A program made the position numbers and the translations under genes. The notes under the pieces were generated by a model. That model made no database searches and was not told the DNA's origin. It was given only the letters and a program-made list of their open reading frames with translations. Shown here piece by piece: positions 1-9,464 of a DNA stretch of 64,000 nucleotides (its first letter is position 1; every line of letters starts with the position of its first letter). The stretch comes from Tatumella sp. JGM91 (lineage in GTDB: Bacteria; Pseudomonadota; Gammaproteobacteria; Enterobacterales; Enterobacteriaceae): the NCBI RefSeq assembly GCF_018257575.1, contig NZ_JAERJP010000009.1, positions 62,001 to 126,000 on the forward strand, given 5' to 3'.

Positions 1-235
1 AGGAGTCAGTTTTGATACTCTGCTTTTTTCCGCCAGGCTCCGGGGATAAAGGCAGGGTAAGGTTATTGCAGAGAGGGATCCTTTGCGGCTGGCATGGATC
101 GGTGATTGCTGATCCCTTTATTTTATGCAGGAAGATCAGAGCAAATGGATCCGATCAATATAAGTAAATCCTTTTGAATCAGAGGTTTTAAAAAATTGCA
201 CACTAAAAGGTGATCAGGATGACCCGGCCATAACA

Positions 236-251
236 CAGCACATAGCAACAG
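236..251 (+). promoter_or_regulatory. Decayed LexA (SOS) box candidate
   Basis: The pattern CAGC-N8-ACAG lies 14 bases before the GTG of the umuD remnant. The LexA consensus is CTGT-N8-ACAG, so the right half is intact and the left half has two mismatches. umuD genes are SOS-controlled, so a worn operator here fits a worn gene. The match alone could be chance. Confidence 0.3.
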
Positions 252-265
252 TAATAAACGGGGTT

Positions 266-662
266 GTGATACTTTACCGGGCGGCAGATAAACCACTATT
301 ACTGGACCTGCCATTTTTTATCAGTCGTGTTACCTGTGGCTTCCCGTCACCTGCCGGGGACTATATTGCACAAAGAATTGATCTTAATTAGTTATTGATT
401 GCGTATCCGGTAACAACCTGTTTTATCCGGGGCAGTAGTGATTCGATGACAGAAGAAGGTATCGCTGACGGTGATATGCTGATTGTCGATAGCTCACTGA
501 CCGCCGGAGCGGGTGATATTGTGGTGGCCTCATTGGCGGGGCAAGTTTACGGCCTTCTTTACATCTCAGAAGAATGAATCCCCGCTGGTCTCTGTGACGG
601 ATGCTGACCCGTTTGAGAGCTTCGGTGTGGTTAAACATGTCATTAAAGGTATTGAGCAGACA
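266..662 (+). pseudogene. umuD: umuD remnant (S24/LexA-like autoprotease of DNA polymerase V)
   Basis: Reading from GTG at 266 gives a UmuD-like amino end including CGFPSPAGDYIAQRIDLN. An in-frame TAG at 389-391 then interrupts it where UmuD has a Gln or Glu. The same frame continues to 577 with SSDSM (region of the catalytic serine) and IADGDMLIVDSS. Near 540 the homology moves to another frame, giving GKFTAFF and then FESFGVVKHVIKG, the UmuD carboxyl end. About ten residues between these blocks are missing, including the VKK stretch that carries the catalytic lysine, and the normal stop is gone. No umuC follows; a LysR gene begins immediately. The gene is therefore dead: one nonsense codon, one frameshift and one small deletion. 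Confidence 0.85.
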
Positions 663-697
663 GATAATTTACCCTGCCCCTGTAGGCATGTATCAGC

Positions 698-1597
698 TCA
701 GTGGGTGATAGTGAACAACAGTTCACGCAGCCAGCGATAGCCGGGATCACGGTGTGTTCGTTCATGCCAGATTGCAGTTTTACTAAAGCCTTTAATTGCC
801 AGTGGCGGCGGCATGACTGTTAAGCCCGGCAGATTACGTGCCAGTCTTTGCGGTACCACACTGATCAGCTCACTGACTCGCAGTATTTCGGGCAATACCA
901 GAAAACTGTACACGGAAAGTGCTATATGCCTGGAACGGCCAATCGCAGCCAGCGCATCATCGGTGACTCCGTGAAAACTGTCACCGGTGTAGGAGAACAG
1001 TGCATGATCCATGGCACAGAAACTATCAAGAGTCAGTGCTCCGGGCTGTGCCAGCGGGTGTTCTTTCCGTAATAAACACACATAGTATTCTTCATACAGC
1101 TGTCTGGCATGTAAATCGGGCAGCGCAGTTTCCGGAGTCACCAGGGCAATATCGATATCCCCGCGTTCAAACTGTGCTGCCAGTTGCTCATTATTCACGG
1201 GCAGAACCGCTACGCGAATATGCGGTGCCTGTAACTTCAGCGCTTCTATAAAAGGAACGACCACAGCCCGCAGAGCATAATCAGTGGCTGCAATTTTAAT
1301 GGTTATTTCTGCGGTTAGCGGGTCAAAGGTCTTTGGCTGCAGTAATCCACTGATTTCTGTGAGTATATCTTTCACTGGTTGCTGCAATTCCAGTGCCCGT
1401 AATGTCGGGATAATCCCCCGCTGTGTACGGGTAAAAAGCGGATCATTAAAATATTCCCGCAGGCGGTTCAGCATGCCACTGACGGCGGGTTGTGTCAGTG
1501 ATAACCGTGCTGCTGCGCGGGTTACGCTGCGTTCGTCCAACAGGGCATCAAGTGTTTTGAGTAAATTAAGATCGACAGTACGGATATCGTTGTGCAT
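698..1597 (-). CDS. LysR-family transcriptional regulator
   Basis: A DNA-binding transcription regulator with an amino-terminal winged helix (about residues 8-65, with the typical SVTRAAARLSLTQPAVSGML helix-turn-helix) and a LysR substrate-binding domain in the rest. I chose the internal ATG at 1597 because an AAGAAG purine stretch precedes it; ATG codons at 1612 and 1636 in the same frame are alternatives without a visible ribosome site. It is transcribed away from the SRPBCC gene at 1852, and LysR regulators commonly control such a divergent neighbour. The effector is unknown. About 300 residues, normal for the family. Confidence 0.88.
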   Translation of the reverse strand: MHNDIRTVDLNLLKTLDALLDERSVTRAAARLSLTQPAVSGMLNRLREYFNDPLFTRTQRGIIPTLRALELQQPVKDILTEISGLLQPKTFDPLTAEITIKIAATDYALRAVVVPFIEALKLQAPHIRVAVLPVNNEQLAAQFERGDIDIALVTPETALPDLHARQLYEEYYVCLLRKEHPLAQPGALTLDSFCAMDHALFSYTGDSFHGVTDDALAAIGRSRHIALSVYSFLVLPEILRVSELISVVPQRLARNLPGLTVMPPPLAIKGFSKTAIWHERTHRDPGYRWLRELLFTITH

Positions 1598-1851
1598 TGG
1601 CTTCTTCGTCATGTAAGCCCGGTTTATGTTTAACATTGTATGTGACGGGTCATATACTGTTCTACAGTGCCGGGCTGAACAAGTGACCGGTTCACGGACA
1701 GCATAATGCTTCCGTTTGTATTCTGTGATTAAGATATCACCACAGAGAATAATAGAAATAAAAAATGGTGATTGGTCTTATTTCTGCATTGACAGGATAC
1801 TTTATTTGTCTGCTACCGGAACGTGTAGCATCCTTATATAGAGAAAATTGT

Positions 1852-2370
1852 ATGAAAATGAATGGGATTAACTGGCCGGAAGGTTTTGTTCCTGGCTTTA
1901 CTGACAATTACTGCTCAAATGAAGTCATTGTATCCGGTCTGACGACCCGGGATATCTGGCCATTGCTTACTACTCCGGCACGATGGCCGGATTACTATAA
2001 AAATTCCGCCAACGCACGGTATTATGACAATAAAGGTCCGCAATTGGCGGCAGATATGCGCTTCAGTTTCGAGACGTTTGGCTTCCATGTCGAAGCGCAG
2101 GTCACGGAATATTGTGCACCAGATAGCGGAGATGTTGCTCGTGTTTCCTGGCATGGCTGGTCAGGTGAGACGGGCAGTGATGAACGTCTGGATGTACTGC
2201 ATGCGTGGCTGGTGGAGGATCTTCCTGGCAACCGTGTCCGTATTCTTACCCAGGAAACTCAGAACGGGCAGCCGGCTGTTGAACTGGCAAAGACCACTCC
2301 TAATCCGATGATCAATGGTCATCAGGAGTGGCTGGATGGTCTTATTACTGCAGCAAAAGCGCTGAAATAA
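1852..2370 (+). CDS. SRPBCC (START/polyketide-cyclase-like) family protein
   Basis: About 172 residues with the layout of a small SRPBCC/Bet v1-like ligand-binding protein: an early strand (NEVIVSGLTTRDIWPLLTTP), a WPDYYKN segment, then alternating strands and a long carboxyl helix (HQEWLDGLITAAKALK). Such proteins bind hydrophobic ligands or act as cyclases or hydratases; no substrate can be read here. The frame is open from 1765, but the upstream part is a poor match and ATG 1852 follows an AGAGAA purine stretch. It is divergent from the LysR regulator, its likely controller. Confidence 0.72.
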   Translation: MKMNGINWPEGFVPGFTDNYCSNEVIVSGLTTRDIWPLLTTPARWPDYYKNSANARYYDNKGPQLAADMRFSFETFGFHVEAQVTEYCAPDSGDVARVSWHGWSGETGSDERLDVLHAWLVEDLPGNRVRILTQETQNGQPAVELAKTTPNPMINGHQEWLDGLITAAKALK

Positions 2371-2379
2371 AAGCGTTTA

Positions 2380-2405
2380 CCGGAACAGAGTCACTTCTGT
2401 TCCGG
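2380..2405. terminator. Inverted repeat between convergent genes
   Basis: A perfect 10-bp stem (CCGGAACAGA / TCTGTTCCGG) with a 6-base loop sits between the convergent SRPBCC and MFS genes. There is no long T run, so it may act as a weak terminator for both directions or stabilise 3' ends. Confidence 0.6.
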
Positions 2406-2441
2406 GGGAGTCTCTCCGGTCCCGGTTATCAGAGGAAACGC

Positions 2442-3629
2442 TCAGTCCTGGCGGGGGGATGCTGCCGACGAAGTACAGAAAAACGCGATTATAACCATGA
2501 GCAGTACCGGCAGCATTGCCATCCTTAATCCGGCATACTGGCCGAGAAACCCGAGGCAGGGCGGGCCGACCAGAAAAGCAATATAACCCAGTGTGGCAGC
2601 AATAGTGACCCGCAGGTTACTGTTTTTCCCTTCCCCGGCAGCAGAGATCGTCAGGGGGAAGCCCAGAGAAGCGCCAATCCCCCACAATATCACTGCAACA
2701 GCTGCCAGCCATTGGACGGAAGAAAAAATCACCAGTAATAAGCCGCTGACAGCAGATAAAGCACTGAATCTCAGCATACGGACGCGCCCGAAGCGGCGTA
2801 CAAAGCTGCCACCGATAAAGCGGCCCAGTGTCATTCCGGCCGTAAAACCAACGTATACCAGGGTACCGGTAGTATGGCTGAAGTGATAACCGTCGGTCAT
2901 CAATAAAGGAACCCAGTCATTAGCAGAACCCTCAGCCAGTGCCATCGCCAGAATAACGACGCCCAGCAGCAGTAATCGCTTATCACGTAGTTCGTTGAAC
3001 ACCTGGGACTGATAGCTTCCTGACTGAGGTTGTTCCGCAGCCTCTTTTTCACTCTGCCAGTCAAGGCGATTGATTAGCGGAAAAATACAGACCAACAGCA
3101 GACCGGCGATTAACGTAAAATGCCACTGAGGTGGCAGGTTTAAGGCAGCCATCAGCATTCCGGTAACAGCTCCCGCCAGAGTACCGCCGCTGAAAAAACC
3201 ATGAAGTATCGTCATGACGGGTTTATTCTGCTGTCTCTCGAAGGCTGAAGCTTCAATATTGATGGTGATATCAGACAGTCCGGCACCGAAACCAAAAACA
3301 GCCAGTGCAAAAAATGCCAGCACAATATCCGGTATAGCCATACTGAATGCCAGTATTAGCAGACCGGCAGACAGCAAAAGGTATCCCCATAGCATGATCC
3401 TGCGGATACCGAAACTGTTAATCAGTTTACCTGCCAGTAAAATTCCTGCCATAGAGCCGCAGGAAAAGCCGAATAGCATTAATCCCATTGACTCAACCGG
3501 CGCCTGTAACAGATCCCGCATTGCAGGGGTTCTGCTGACCCAGCTCGACCAGCTAAGGCCGGGTAAAAACATTAATGCAAATAGTGCGATTTGCTGAATA
3601 TGAGGGTTCGGACGCTGAATATTTCCCAT
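2442..3629 (-). CDS. MFS transporter, YbjJ-like
   Basis: A 395-residue inner-membrane protein with about 12 hydrophobic segments. It matches my memory of E. coli YbjJ at several blocks: the early FLPGLSWSSWVSRTPAMRD, NIEASAFER, MTILHGFFSGGTLAGA, LAMALAEGSANDWVPLLM and GASLGFPLTISAAGEG. It belongs to the major facilitator superfamily; the substrate is not established. It is convergent with the SRPBCC gene and divergent from the TonB receptor, with 337 bases between. Confidence 0.82.
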   Translation of the reverse strand: MGNIQRPNPHIQQIALFALMFLPGLSWSSWVSRTPAMRDLLQAPVESMGLMLFGFSCGSMAGILLAGKLINSFGIRRIMLWGYLLLSAGLLILAFSMAIPDIVLAFFALAVFGFGAGLSDITINIEASAFERQQNKPVMTILHGFFSGGTLAGAVTGMLMAALNLPPQWHFTLIAGLLLVCIFPLINRLDWQSEKEAAEQPQSGSYQSQVFNELRDKRLLLLGVVILAMALAEGSANDWVPLLMTDGYHFSHTTGTLVYVGFTAGMTLGRFIGGSFVRRFGRVRMLRFSALSAVSGLLLVIFSSVQWLAAVAVILWGIGASLGFPLTISAAGEGKNSNLRVTIAATLGYIAFLVGPPCLGFLGQYAGLRMAMLPVLLMVIIAFFCTSSAASPRQD

Positions 3630-3915
3630 TATTTTCCTGAGTGGACGGTGAATCTGGCAACAGCAGATAACGGTACTGCGTATTTTACATGGCGTCGAAC
3701 CATTAACACCATGATGGTGGATATTCTGTCGGCAGTAATTTTTTTTGCGACCTTTATCACATTTAATAATAAAAAATATTTTCTTATGTAACTTCCGGAG
3801 AGCAGCTAAGGTTGTTTTTAATAGAAAATTAACAGTTAGCCAATAGAAGGAAAATACCTCACCAAACCCATAAACATGATAAATAAGGATTTATTTTAAA
3901 ATAAAATAATATAAA

Positions 3916-3930
3916 TGATAGTTATTATCA
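3916..3930 (+). promoter_or_regulatory. Fur box
   Basis: TGATAGT-T-ATTATCA matches the 7-1-7 Fur model (TGATAAT-N-ATTATCA) with one mismatch and lies in an A+T-rich region about 125 bases before the receptor start. It predicts iron-repressed transcription of the TonB-dependent receptor. Confidence 0.8.
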
Positions 3931-4053
3931 TTGATGTTTACATTTATATATATGGTCGTACAATAAATGCTCTTCGGTGCAGCAATTTATTGTTACATTT
4001 TTGTTCCTGCGGTGCCGGTGAAACATGACTCATGTTATTCAACAAATGGATTG

Positions 4054-6042
4054 ATGATAATGACAACATTTCGTGTCAGACCTCTGGTTATGGTGATGGT
4101 TACGGCAGTATGCCCTGTCGCTGATGCCGCAGATAAAGAAACGCTGGTGGTTACTGCGACAGGTTTCGAACAGAAAATACAAGATGCACCGGCATCCATC
4201 TCGGTAATCAGTAAGCAACAAATTGAAGATAAGGCATACCGGGATATTACCGATGCCCTGAAAGATGTGCCCGGAGTCGTTGTTACCGGGGGAGGCAGCA
4301 GCAGTGATATCAGTATTCGTGGTATGTCTTCCCAATACACTTTATTTCTGGTAGACGGGCGACGGGTCAGTACCCGCGGAACCCGGCCAAACAGTGATAA
4401 TGCAGGTATCGAACAGGGCTGGCTGCCACCGCTGGAATCTATCGAACGAATTGAAGTGATCCGTGGCCCGATGTCATCACTGTATGGTTCTGATGCAATG
4501 GGGGGGGTGATCAATGTGATCACCAAAAAAACGCATAACAACGGTAAATGGCGTGGATCTCTGCATGCAGATACCACATTGCAGGAAAACAGCCGTTCCG
4601 GGGATCTTTTCCAGACCGATGCGTATGTTTCAGGTCCGCTGATTGATGGGCTGCTGGGACTTAAGCTGAGTGGTTTACTCTCCCGGCGGCAGGAAGATAA
4701 AATTCTTAATGGTTATAATGAGCAGCGGATGCGTAACGGGGCTGCCACCTTTACCCTGACACCGGACGACAGAAACAGCTTCGCAGTTGATATGGCGAGG
4801 GAATTACAGGACCGGAACAGCACCCCGGGGAAATCGAAGGCCATAGAAACCTGTCGTGGTACCCGATGTACCCCCAACAGCCGCAGTGAAAATCGTTATG
4901 AACATACCAGTTATGCCCTGACCCACAATGGTTACTATGACTCGCTAAATACGACCAGCTACCTGCAACAGGAAGAAACGAATAACCCTGTACGGGAAAT
5001 GAAATCTTATAACACAACCTTTAATACCCAGAACCAGCTATTACTGGATAAGCATACTCTTACGCTGGGGGGACAGTATCGCTACGAAAAATTACGGGAT
5101 AATGGTAATCAGCTTCAGTCTGCACAGGGACTGAATAAGCTGACTCGCTGGAGCTATGCTATTTTTGCGGAAGATGAATGGGCAATTACCGGCGGGCTAA
5201 GCCTGACTGGCGGGTTGCGTATGGACCAGGACGAAAATTACGGAACACACTGGACTCCGAGGGGGTATGGTGTCTGGCATCTGAGTGACCAGTGGATCCT
5301 GAAAGGGGGAATTTCTGCCGGTTACCGCTCTCCTGATTTACGTCAGTCTTCGGCCAACTGGGGACAGACGACTGGCGGCGGGCGGCTTAACGGTATTATT
5401 GTCGGTAATCCGGACCTGAAACCGGAAAAAAGCCTCAGTGAAGAGATCGCCTTACTCTGGGATAATGGTGATACTCTGAATGCCGGTATTACCTTGTTTA
5501 ATACGGATTTTAAAGACAAAATAACCGAAGTTCGCCGTTGTAACAGCAGTGCCGAACCCTCCTGTACTATCGGTAATACCTCTTATGATTTTGTCAGCGA
5601 CAGGGTCAATGTAGATAAAGCAACAATGCGTGGAGTGGAATCGACATTTGGCTGGCAACCGGCAACCGGCTGGCAACTGACAGCAAATTATACTTATACC
5701 CGCTCAGAACAGAAAAGCGGACAATTTTCTGGTAAACCCTTAAACAAAATGCCTGAACATATGTTCAATGCTGTGCTGAACTGGCAGGCCCGTGAAGATT
5801 TATCTTTCTGGAGCCGGATAAACTTCCGTGGTAAAAGTTCGGAATATCTCAGTCGTACCTCTATGGCACAGGGCGTCCCTTCCTATAGTTTTGTTGATAT
5901 AGGCACCCGGTATAATGTAAGTAAAGAACTTTCAGTAGTTGCCGGAGTATATAATATCTTCGATAAGAAAATTGATTATTCGGTGTATGATACGGTACTT
6001 GACGGCAGGCGTTATAATCTTGGTATAACCTACAGCTTTTGA
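4054..6042 (+). CDS. TonB-dependent siderophore receptor, CirA/FepA-like
   Basis: An outer-membrane receptor of about 662 residues. A signal peptide (hydrophobic VMVMVTAV, cleavage near ADA-A) is followed by a TonB box (ETLVVTATG). The plug domain carries SIRGMSSQYTLFLVDGRRV and IERIEVIRGPMSSLYGSDAMGGVINVITKK; a 22-strand-type barrel follows and ends in a terminal phenylalanine (NLGITYSF). Long matching blocks to CirA (APASISVI, GPLIDGLLGLK, EDEWAI, GSPDLKPE-type) suggest a catecholate ligand or its breakdown products. Paired cysteines in one loop (ETCRGTRCTPN) recall FepA-type loops. ATGs at 4054 and 4060 both fit; the open frame upstream to 3967 is unlikely to be translated. A Fur box precedes it and a strong terminator follows. 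Confidence 0.92.
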   Translation: MIMTTFRVRPLVMVMVTAVCPVADAADKETLVVTATGFEQKIQDAPASISVISKQQIEDKAYRDITDALKDVPGVVVTGGGSSSDISIRGMSSQYTLFLVDGRRVSTRGTRPNSDNAGIEQGWLPPLESIERIEVIRGPMSSLYGSDAMGGVINVITKKTHNNGKWRGSLHADTTLQENSRSGDLFQTDAYVSGPLIDGLLGLKLSGLLSRRQEDKILNGYNEQRMRNGAATFTLTPDDRNSFAVDMARELQDRNSTPGKSKAIETCRGTRCTPNSRSENRYEHTSYALTHNGYYDSLNTTSYLQQEETNNPVREMKSYNTTFNTQNQLLLDKHTLTLGGQYRYEKLRDNGNQLQSAQGLNKLTRWSYAIFAEDEWAITGGLSLTGGLRMDQDENYGTHWTPRGYGVWHLSDQWILKGGISAGYRSPDLRQSSANWGQTTGGGRLNGIIVGNPDLKPEKSLSEEIALLWDNGDTLNAGITLFNTDFKDKITEVRRCNSSAEPSCTIGNTSYDFVSDRVNVDKATMRGVESTFGWQPATGWQLTANYTYTRSEQKSGQFSGKPLNKMPEHMFNAVLNWQAREDLSFWSRINFRGKSSEYLSRTSMAQGVPSYSFVDIGTRYNVSKELSVVAGVYNIFDKKIDYSVYDTVLDGRRYNLGITYSF

Positions 6043-6050
6043 TCAGTGAA

Positions 6051-6092
6051 CATCACCGGCCATATATATATGGCCGGTGATGTTTATTTTTA
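6051..6092 (+). terminator. Rho-independent terminator of the receptor gene
   Basis: A perfect inverted repeat, CATCACCGGCCATAT and its complement (6051-6082), is followed by a T-rich tail. It begins eight bases after the receptor stop. Confidence 0.9.
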
Positions 6093-6604
6093 ATATTGTT
6101 TACGTGGCGATGGTTTTTTCCTTTCAAAGCACGTTACTCTCCCATTTACCTCTGGATAATACTGAAGTCATCCTGCTGATTGTTCTTAGGATAATTACAG
6201 TTATAATCACAGCCTGAAATACTTCTTCTGACTTACTTGTAAATAAATCCTGCCGGCAGAGCACTGTTTTTAATAGTGGATATGATAAAAATAATCTCAA
6301 TTGTTAAAACGTAAATACTTAAAATAAACGATCTTTTATCTTAAGTTAAATAAAATAGCAACGCCTAAATCTTTTTGTGTTTATGTTTTTAGTTTTTTAT
6401 TCTGCTTCATGGTTGTAGTATGGTTTTTTTACCCAAAACAGATGGTTTACATAGCATTAAAAAGGAAATATTATCTGCTTGTATAAGCAATGGGGCTGAA
6501 AAAATCTTATTTTAATGCACAATTTTCCTGGCAGTTAAATAAGAGGTTATGGATATCCGGCCGTATTCCGGGAACAATAACAAGGACTTTTTGATACCGG
6601 TAAA
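6093..6604. other. A+T-rich intergenic region before the glycan locus
   Basis: About 510 bases with no supportable gene, very rich in A and T with many T and A runs. It must contain the promoter of the following operon, but I could not pick a convincing -35/-10 pair. I saw no JUMPstart/ops element. Composition of this kind is typical of H-NS-bound promoters of horizontally acquired loci; that reading is inference. Confidence 0.5.
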
Positions 6605-6940
6605 ATGATGAAAAAAGAACATATAGATCAGATGGTAAGAGGCTGGCTGGTCGGGCCTTTTCAACCTTCAGTGTTTTATTCTGAACATGTCGAAGTTGCG
6701 GTGAAACACTATGTTACCGGGGATTATGAGCCCGCGCATTATCATAAAATTTCCACCGAAATAACGATGATAATCACAGGGAATGTCATGATGAACGGGA
6801 ATAATTACCGTTCCGGCGATATTGTGACTATTTTACCTGAAGAGATAACAGATTTTAATGTGTTAGAGAATACCACGACTCTGGTGGTGAAACTTCCTGC
6901 GGTGAAAAATGATAAATACAGCGCTGAGGTGATTGTATGA
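6605..6940 (+). CDS. Small cupin-domain protein of the glycan locus
   Basis: A 111-residue single-domain cupin. The metal-binding motif is visible as H45-x-H47 followed by E52 (EPAHYHKISTE), and a second strand pair has GNVMMNG and the SGDIVTILP turn. Small cupins in polysaccharide loci are often sugar isomerases, sugar-acid enzymes or regulators; which one applies here cannot be told. It is the first gene of an apparent operon and its stop overlaps the start of the nucleotidyltransferase (ATGA at 6937-6940). ATG 6605 or 6608 is the start. Confidence 0.7.
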   Translation: MMKKEHIDQMVRGWLVGPFQPSVFYSEHVEVAVKHYVTGDYEPAHYHKISTEITMIITGNVMMNGNNYRSGDIVTILPEEITDFNVLENTTTLVVKLPAVKNDKYSAEVIV

Positions 6941-7692
6941 TTAATATCGTTATACCCATGGCCGGACGTGGAAGTCGTTTTTCTTCTGCCGGTTATAAGG
7001 ATCCCAAACCATTAATCATGCTTAATAATAAACGGATGATAGAAGTCGTCATCAATAATCTCCGACCTGCAGCAGAACACCGGTTTATTTTTATTTGTCA
7101 GAAATCACATATTTCCGACTATGCTGCAGACGAAATCCTGAGTTCAGCTGCTCCGGGGGCAGTGATTATTCCATTAGAAGGGATAACTGAAGGTGCTGCC
7201 TGTACAGTATTAGCCGCGAAAGAATTTATTAATAACGATGACCAGTTAATGATTGCCAATTCTGATCAGTGGGTAGATATCGATATTAACCACTATTTAC
7301 AGCAGCTGGATGATCAACAGCTGGATGGATTAATTATGACGATGACTGCCAGTGATCCTAAGTGGTCCTATGCATGTTGCAATCATTCTGGCCAGGTTAT
7401 TTCGGTGGTAGAAAAACAGGTTGTGTCGGATCAGGCGACAGTCGGTATCTATAACTACCGCAGAGGCAGAGATTTCTGCCATTTTGCCGGACAGATGATC
7501 CGTCAGAATGATCGCAGCGCAGGGGAGTTCTATGTCGCTCCCGTTTATAACTATATGCTGGCTGAGGGCAACTCCCGGCTTGGGATCCTTAATATTGGCA
7601 GCGAAATGGACGGCATGTATGGTCTGGGGACACCTGAGGACTTGCAAAAATTCTGCAGCCTGCCGGTTTTCCGCCAGTCTGTATCGTTCTGA
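6937..7692 (+). CDS. Sugar-phosphate-type nucleotidyltransferase
   Basis: A 251-residue NTP-transferase fold protein. The nucleotide-binding signature is clear: MAGRGSRF (residues 8-15), then KDPKPLI (21-27). A later NSDQWV resembles the metal-binding aspartate segment. Enzymes of this type join a nucleoside triphosphate to a sugar phosphate or polyol phosphate, producing an activated donor for glycan assembly. The substrate and base are not readable. It overlaps the cupin gene by four bases and is related in sequence to the degenerate transferase at 12286, with shared DPKW/HPKW, VVEK/VAEK and EFYVAP/QYYLSG segments. Confidence 0.82.
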   Translation: MINIVIPMAGRGSRFSSAGYKDPKPLIMLNNKRMIEVVINNLRPAAEHRFIFICQKSHISDYAADEILSSAAPGAVIIPLEGITEGAACTVLAAKEFINNDDQLMIANSDQWVDIDINHYLQQLDDQQLDGLIMTMTASDPKWSYACCNHSGQVISVVEKQVVSDQATVGIYNYRRGRDFCHFAGQMIRQNDRSAGEFYVAPVYNYMLAEGNSRLGILNIGSEMDGMYGLGTPEDLQKFCSLPVFRQSVSF

Positions 7693-7716
7693 TAACCGGG
7701 CAGGCTGGAAACAAAT

Positions 7717-9453
7717 ATGAGAATTATTCGTTACAGACATGACAGAAAACTCAGGGTCCCGGTCCTGAATCGTTGTTACAGCGGCCATCTTCCGCAAGCC
7801 GAAGAGGGTACCCGTATGACGGTGATTAGTTTTTCTGCCTTTGAAGGTAAAAAAGCAGATAAAGAATACGTGGTAAATGGCTGTTCACGTTTTCTGTTAA
7901 AAGATATTCACCATGTTGCACTGATTAACGTGCAGAACGATTCTTCACTGTATGCCCATCTGTTGTGGGATATCACTCATCAGATGCCAGTCGGGGCCCG
8001 TCTTTATATTAAAGAACAGATCCCTTGTGACAGTCTGCTGGAGCGTCGTTATTACCAGCGGGCTTTTACTGAAGTTGAAGCCCGTGATGGATTCAGGGTA
8101 TATCTCAAGCAGCACCCGCTGACGGCAGAGCAGGACAGGGGGCTGGAACAGTGGAGTTTTTGTATTCCGACAGGACCTGAAGATCCGACATTTCTTAATG
8201 CCTGTGTGGAACGTATTCTGCAGCTTAATTTGCCGGAATTCGAGATTATCCTGTGCGGAACGCCCCATGCCGATTTTCTTTTTTATGATCAGGTCCGGAT
8301 TATCGGCCAGGAAATTACTGCTCCGCCGGTACATATTACCCGTAAGAAAAATGCACTGGCACAGGCCGCCCGCTTCCCTAATCTGTGTATTATCCATGAC
8401 CGGGTGATGCTGCCACTGAACTTTTCTGAAGCAGTGTTGCGTTTTGGTGACTTTTATCCGATGACCGGCTTTCAGTCATTCTATTTTGCCGATCAGTATA
8501 ATCTCATTCCAAGAAAATATTCAGATTTCAATACGATAGAGCAGGACCTGACCCGGGAGCTGAATATCCGGACAGTAACGAAAAAAGATACCGCACTGAT
8601 CAGTAAACTTTTTTACTGCTACCAGCATCCGGCCAGAAGCCAGTTCGGCCATGATTATCTGACCGGCAGCCTGTATTTGTGTAAAAAATCAGTCTGGCTA
8701 CACTCCCCACAGAATGAACAACTGTACTGGAATGATTATGAAGATATAGAACAGGGGATACGTTGCAGCGATGATGGTATACCTTCTATCATTAATCCGC
8801 TGACGGTGACCCAGAGTATGAACGCCCGCTCGGTGATTCATTACTACGGTTGTGTAGCCGTAAAAGATTACCGGGGAAGAAACCGTATGAGTCGCAGTAT
8901 TATGGAAATACTGCCGTTTGTGCGAAAAAAACCGTTATTCCGCCTGTCAGATGAGCAGGCCCGCGGGCGTATTTATCAGTTTGCCTGTAAGTACGGGGCC
9001 ACCCGCCAGGTCTTACAGACCATATCTTCATCAGGAATGAGCGGACTTGCCCGGTTCTTACTGATAAAGAATGTGATTAAAGAAATTACAGTAAAATTGT
9101 CCCGGACCAGTGAGTTTATCAATGATTTTAGTCGTCTTATTCTGTGTGAAGAGATAGCACCTAATGAACTGATTCAGATTTTACGGGTAATGAATTCCTC
9201 AGCCAGTCCTGCAACTAAGAAAAGCACACTGGTGGGAAGCTTTATTCTTAATAACCAGTTGTCACATTCATGGTTTTACTCACCGTTTTACAGAAATAAT
9301 GATGACTGGTTTATTAAAAAAACACCATTAATAAAAATAAGCACCTGGATTTCGGCCTGCTACCTGAAGTACCTGTATAAAGGTGCTTACTTCCCGATGT
9401 CTGTGAAAGAAGTAGCCCGATTATTAAATGACAGTACACCCTATAAAAAGTGA
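7717..9453 (+). CDS. Large glycosyltransferase-like protein
   Basis: A cytoplasmic protein of about 578 residues. The central part (about residues 145-310) looks like a GT-A glycosyltransferase core: FCIPTGPED, then FEIILCG, then ITRKKNALAQAARFPNLCII followed by HDRVMLP, which is placed like the donor-binding aspartate region. The first 140 residues contain a VALINVQND... LLWDITHQM segment reminiscent of a worn methyltransferase fold; that is a guess. The carboxyl 200 residues match nothing I recognise. Start ATG 7717 is used; ATG 7816 has a GAGGG before it and could be the real start. It follows the nucleotidyltransferase by 24 bases. Confidence 0.6.
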   Translation: MRIIRYRHDRKLRVPVLNRCYSGHLPQAEEGTRMTVISFSAFEGKKADKEYVVNGCSRFLLKDIHHVALINVQNDSSLYAHLLWDITHQMPVGARLYIKEQIPCDSLLERRYYQRAFTEVEARDGFRVYLKQHPLTAEQDRGLEQWSFCIPTGPEDPTFLNACVERILQLNLPEFEIILCGTPHADFLFYDQVRIIGQEITAPPVHITRKKNALAQAARFPNLCIIHDRVMLPLNFSEAVLRFGDFYPMTGFQSFYFADQYNLIPRKYSDFNTIEQDLTRELNIRTVTKKDTALISKLFYCYQHPARSQFGHDYLTGSLYLCKKSVWLHSPQNEQLYWNDYEDIEQGIRCSDDGIPSIINPLTVTQSMNARSVIHYYGCVAVKDYRGRNRMSRSIMEILPFVRKKPLFRLSDEQARGRIYQFACKYGATRQVLQTISSSGMSGLARFLLIKNVIKEITVKLSRTSEFINDFSRLILCEEIAPNELIQILRVMNSSASPATKKSTLVGSFILNNQLSHSWFYSPFYRNNDDWFIKKTPLIKISTWISACYLKYLYKGAYFPMSVKEVARLLNDSTPYKK

Positions 9454-9464
9454 CCGGAGAACAG

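Noticed and set aside
4035-4577. A 180-codon frame antisense to the TonB receptor
   Set aside because: It mirrors the plug-domain coding region; composition and motifs belong to the receptor on the plus strand.
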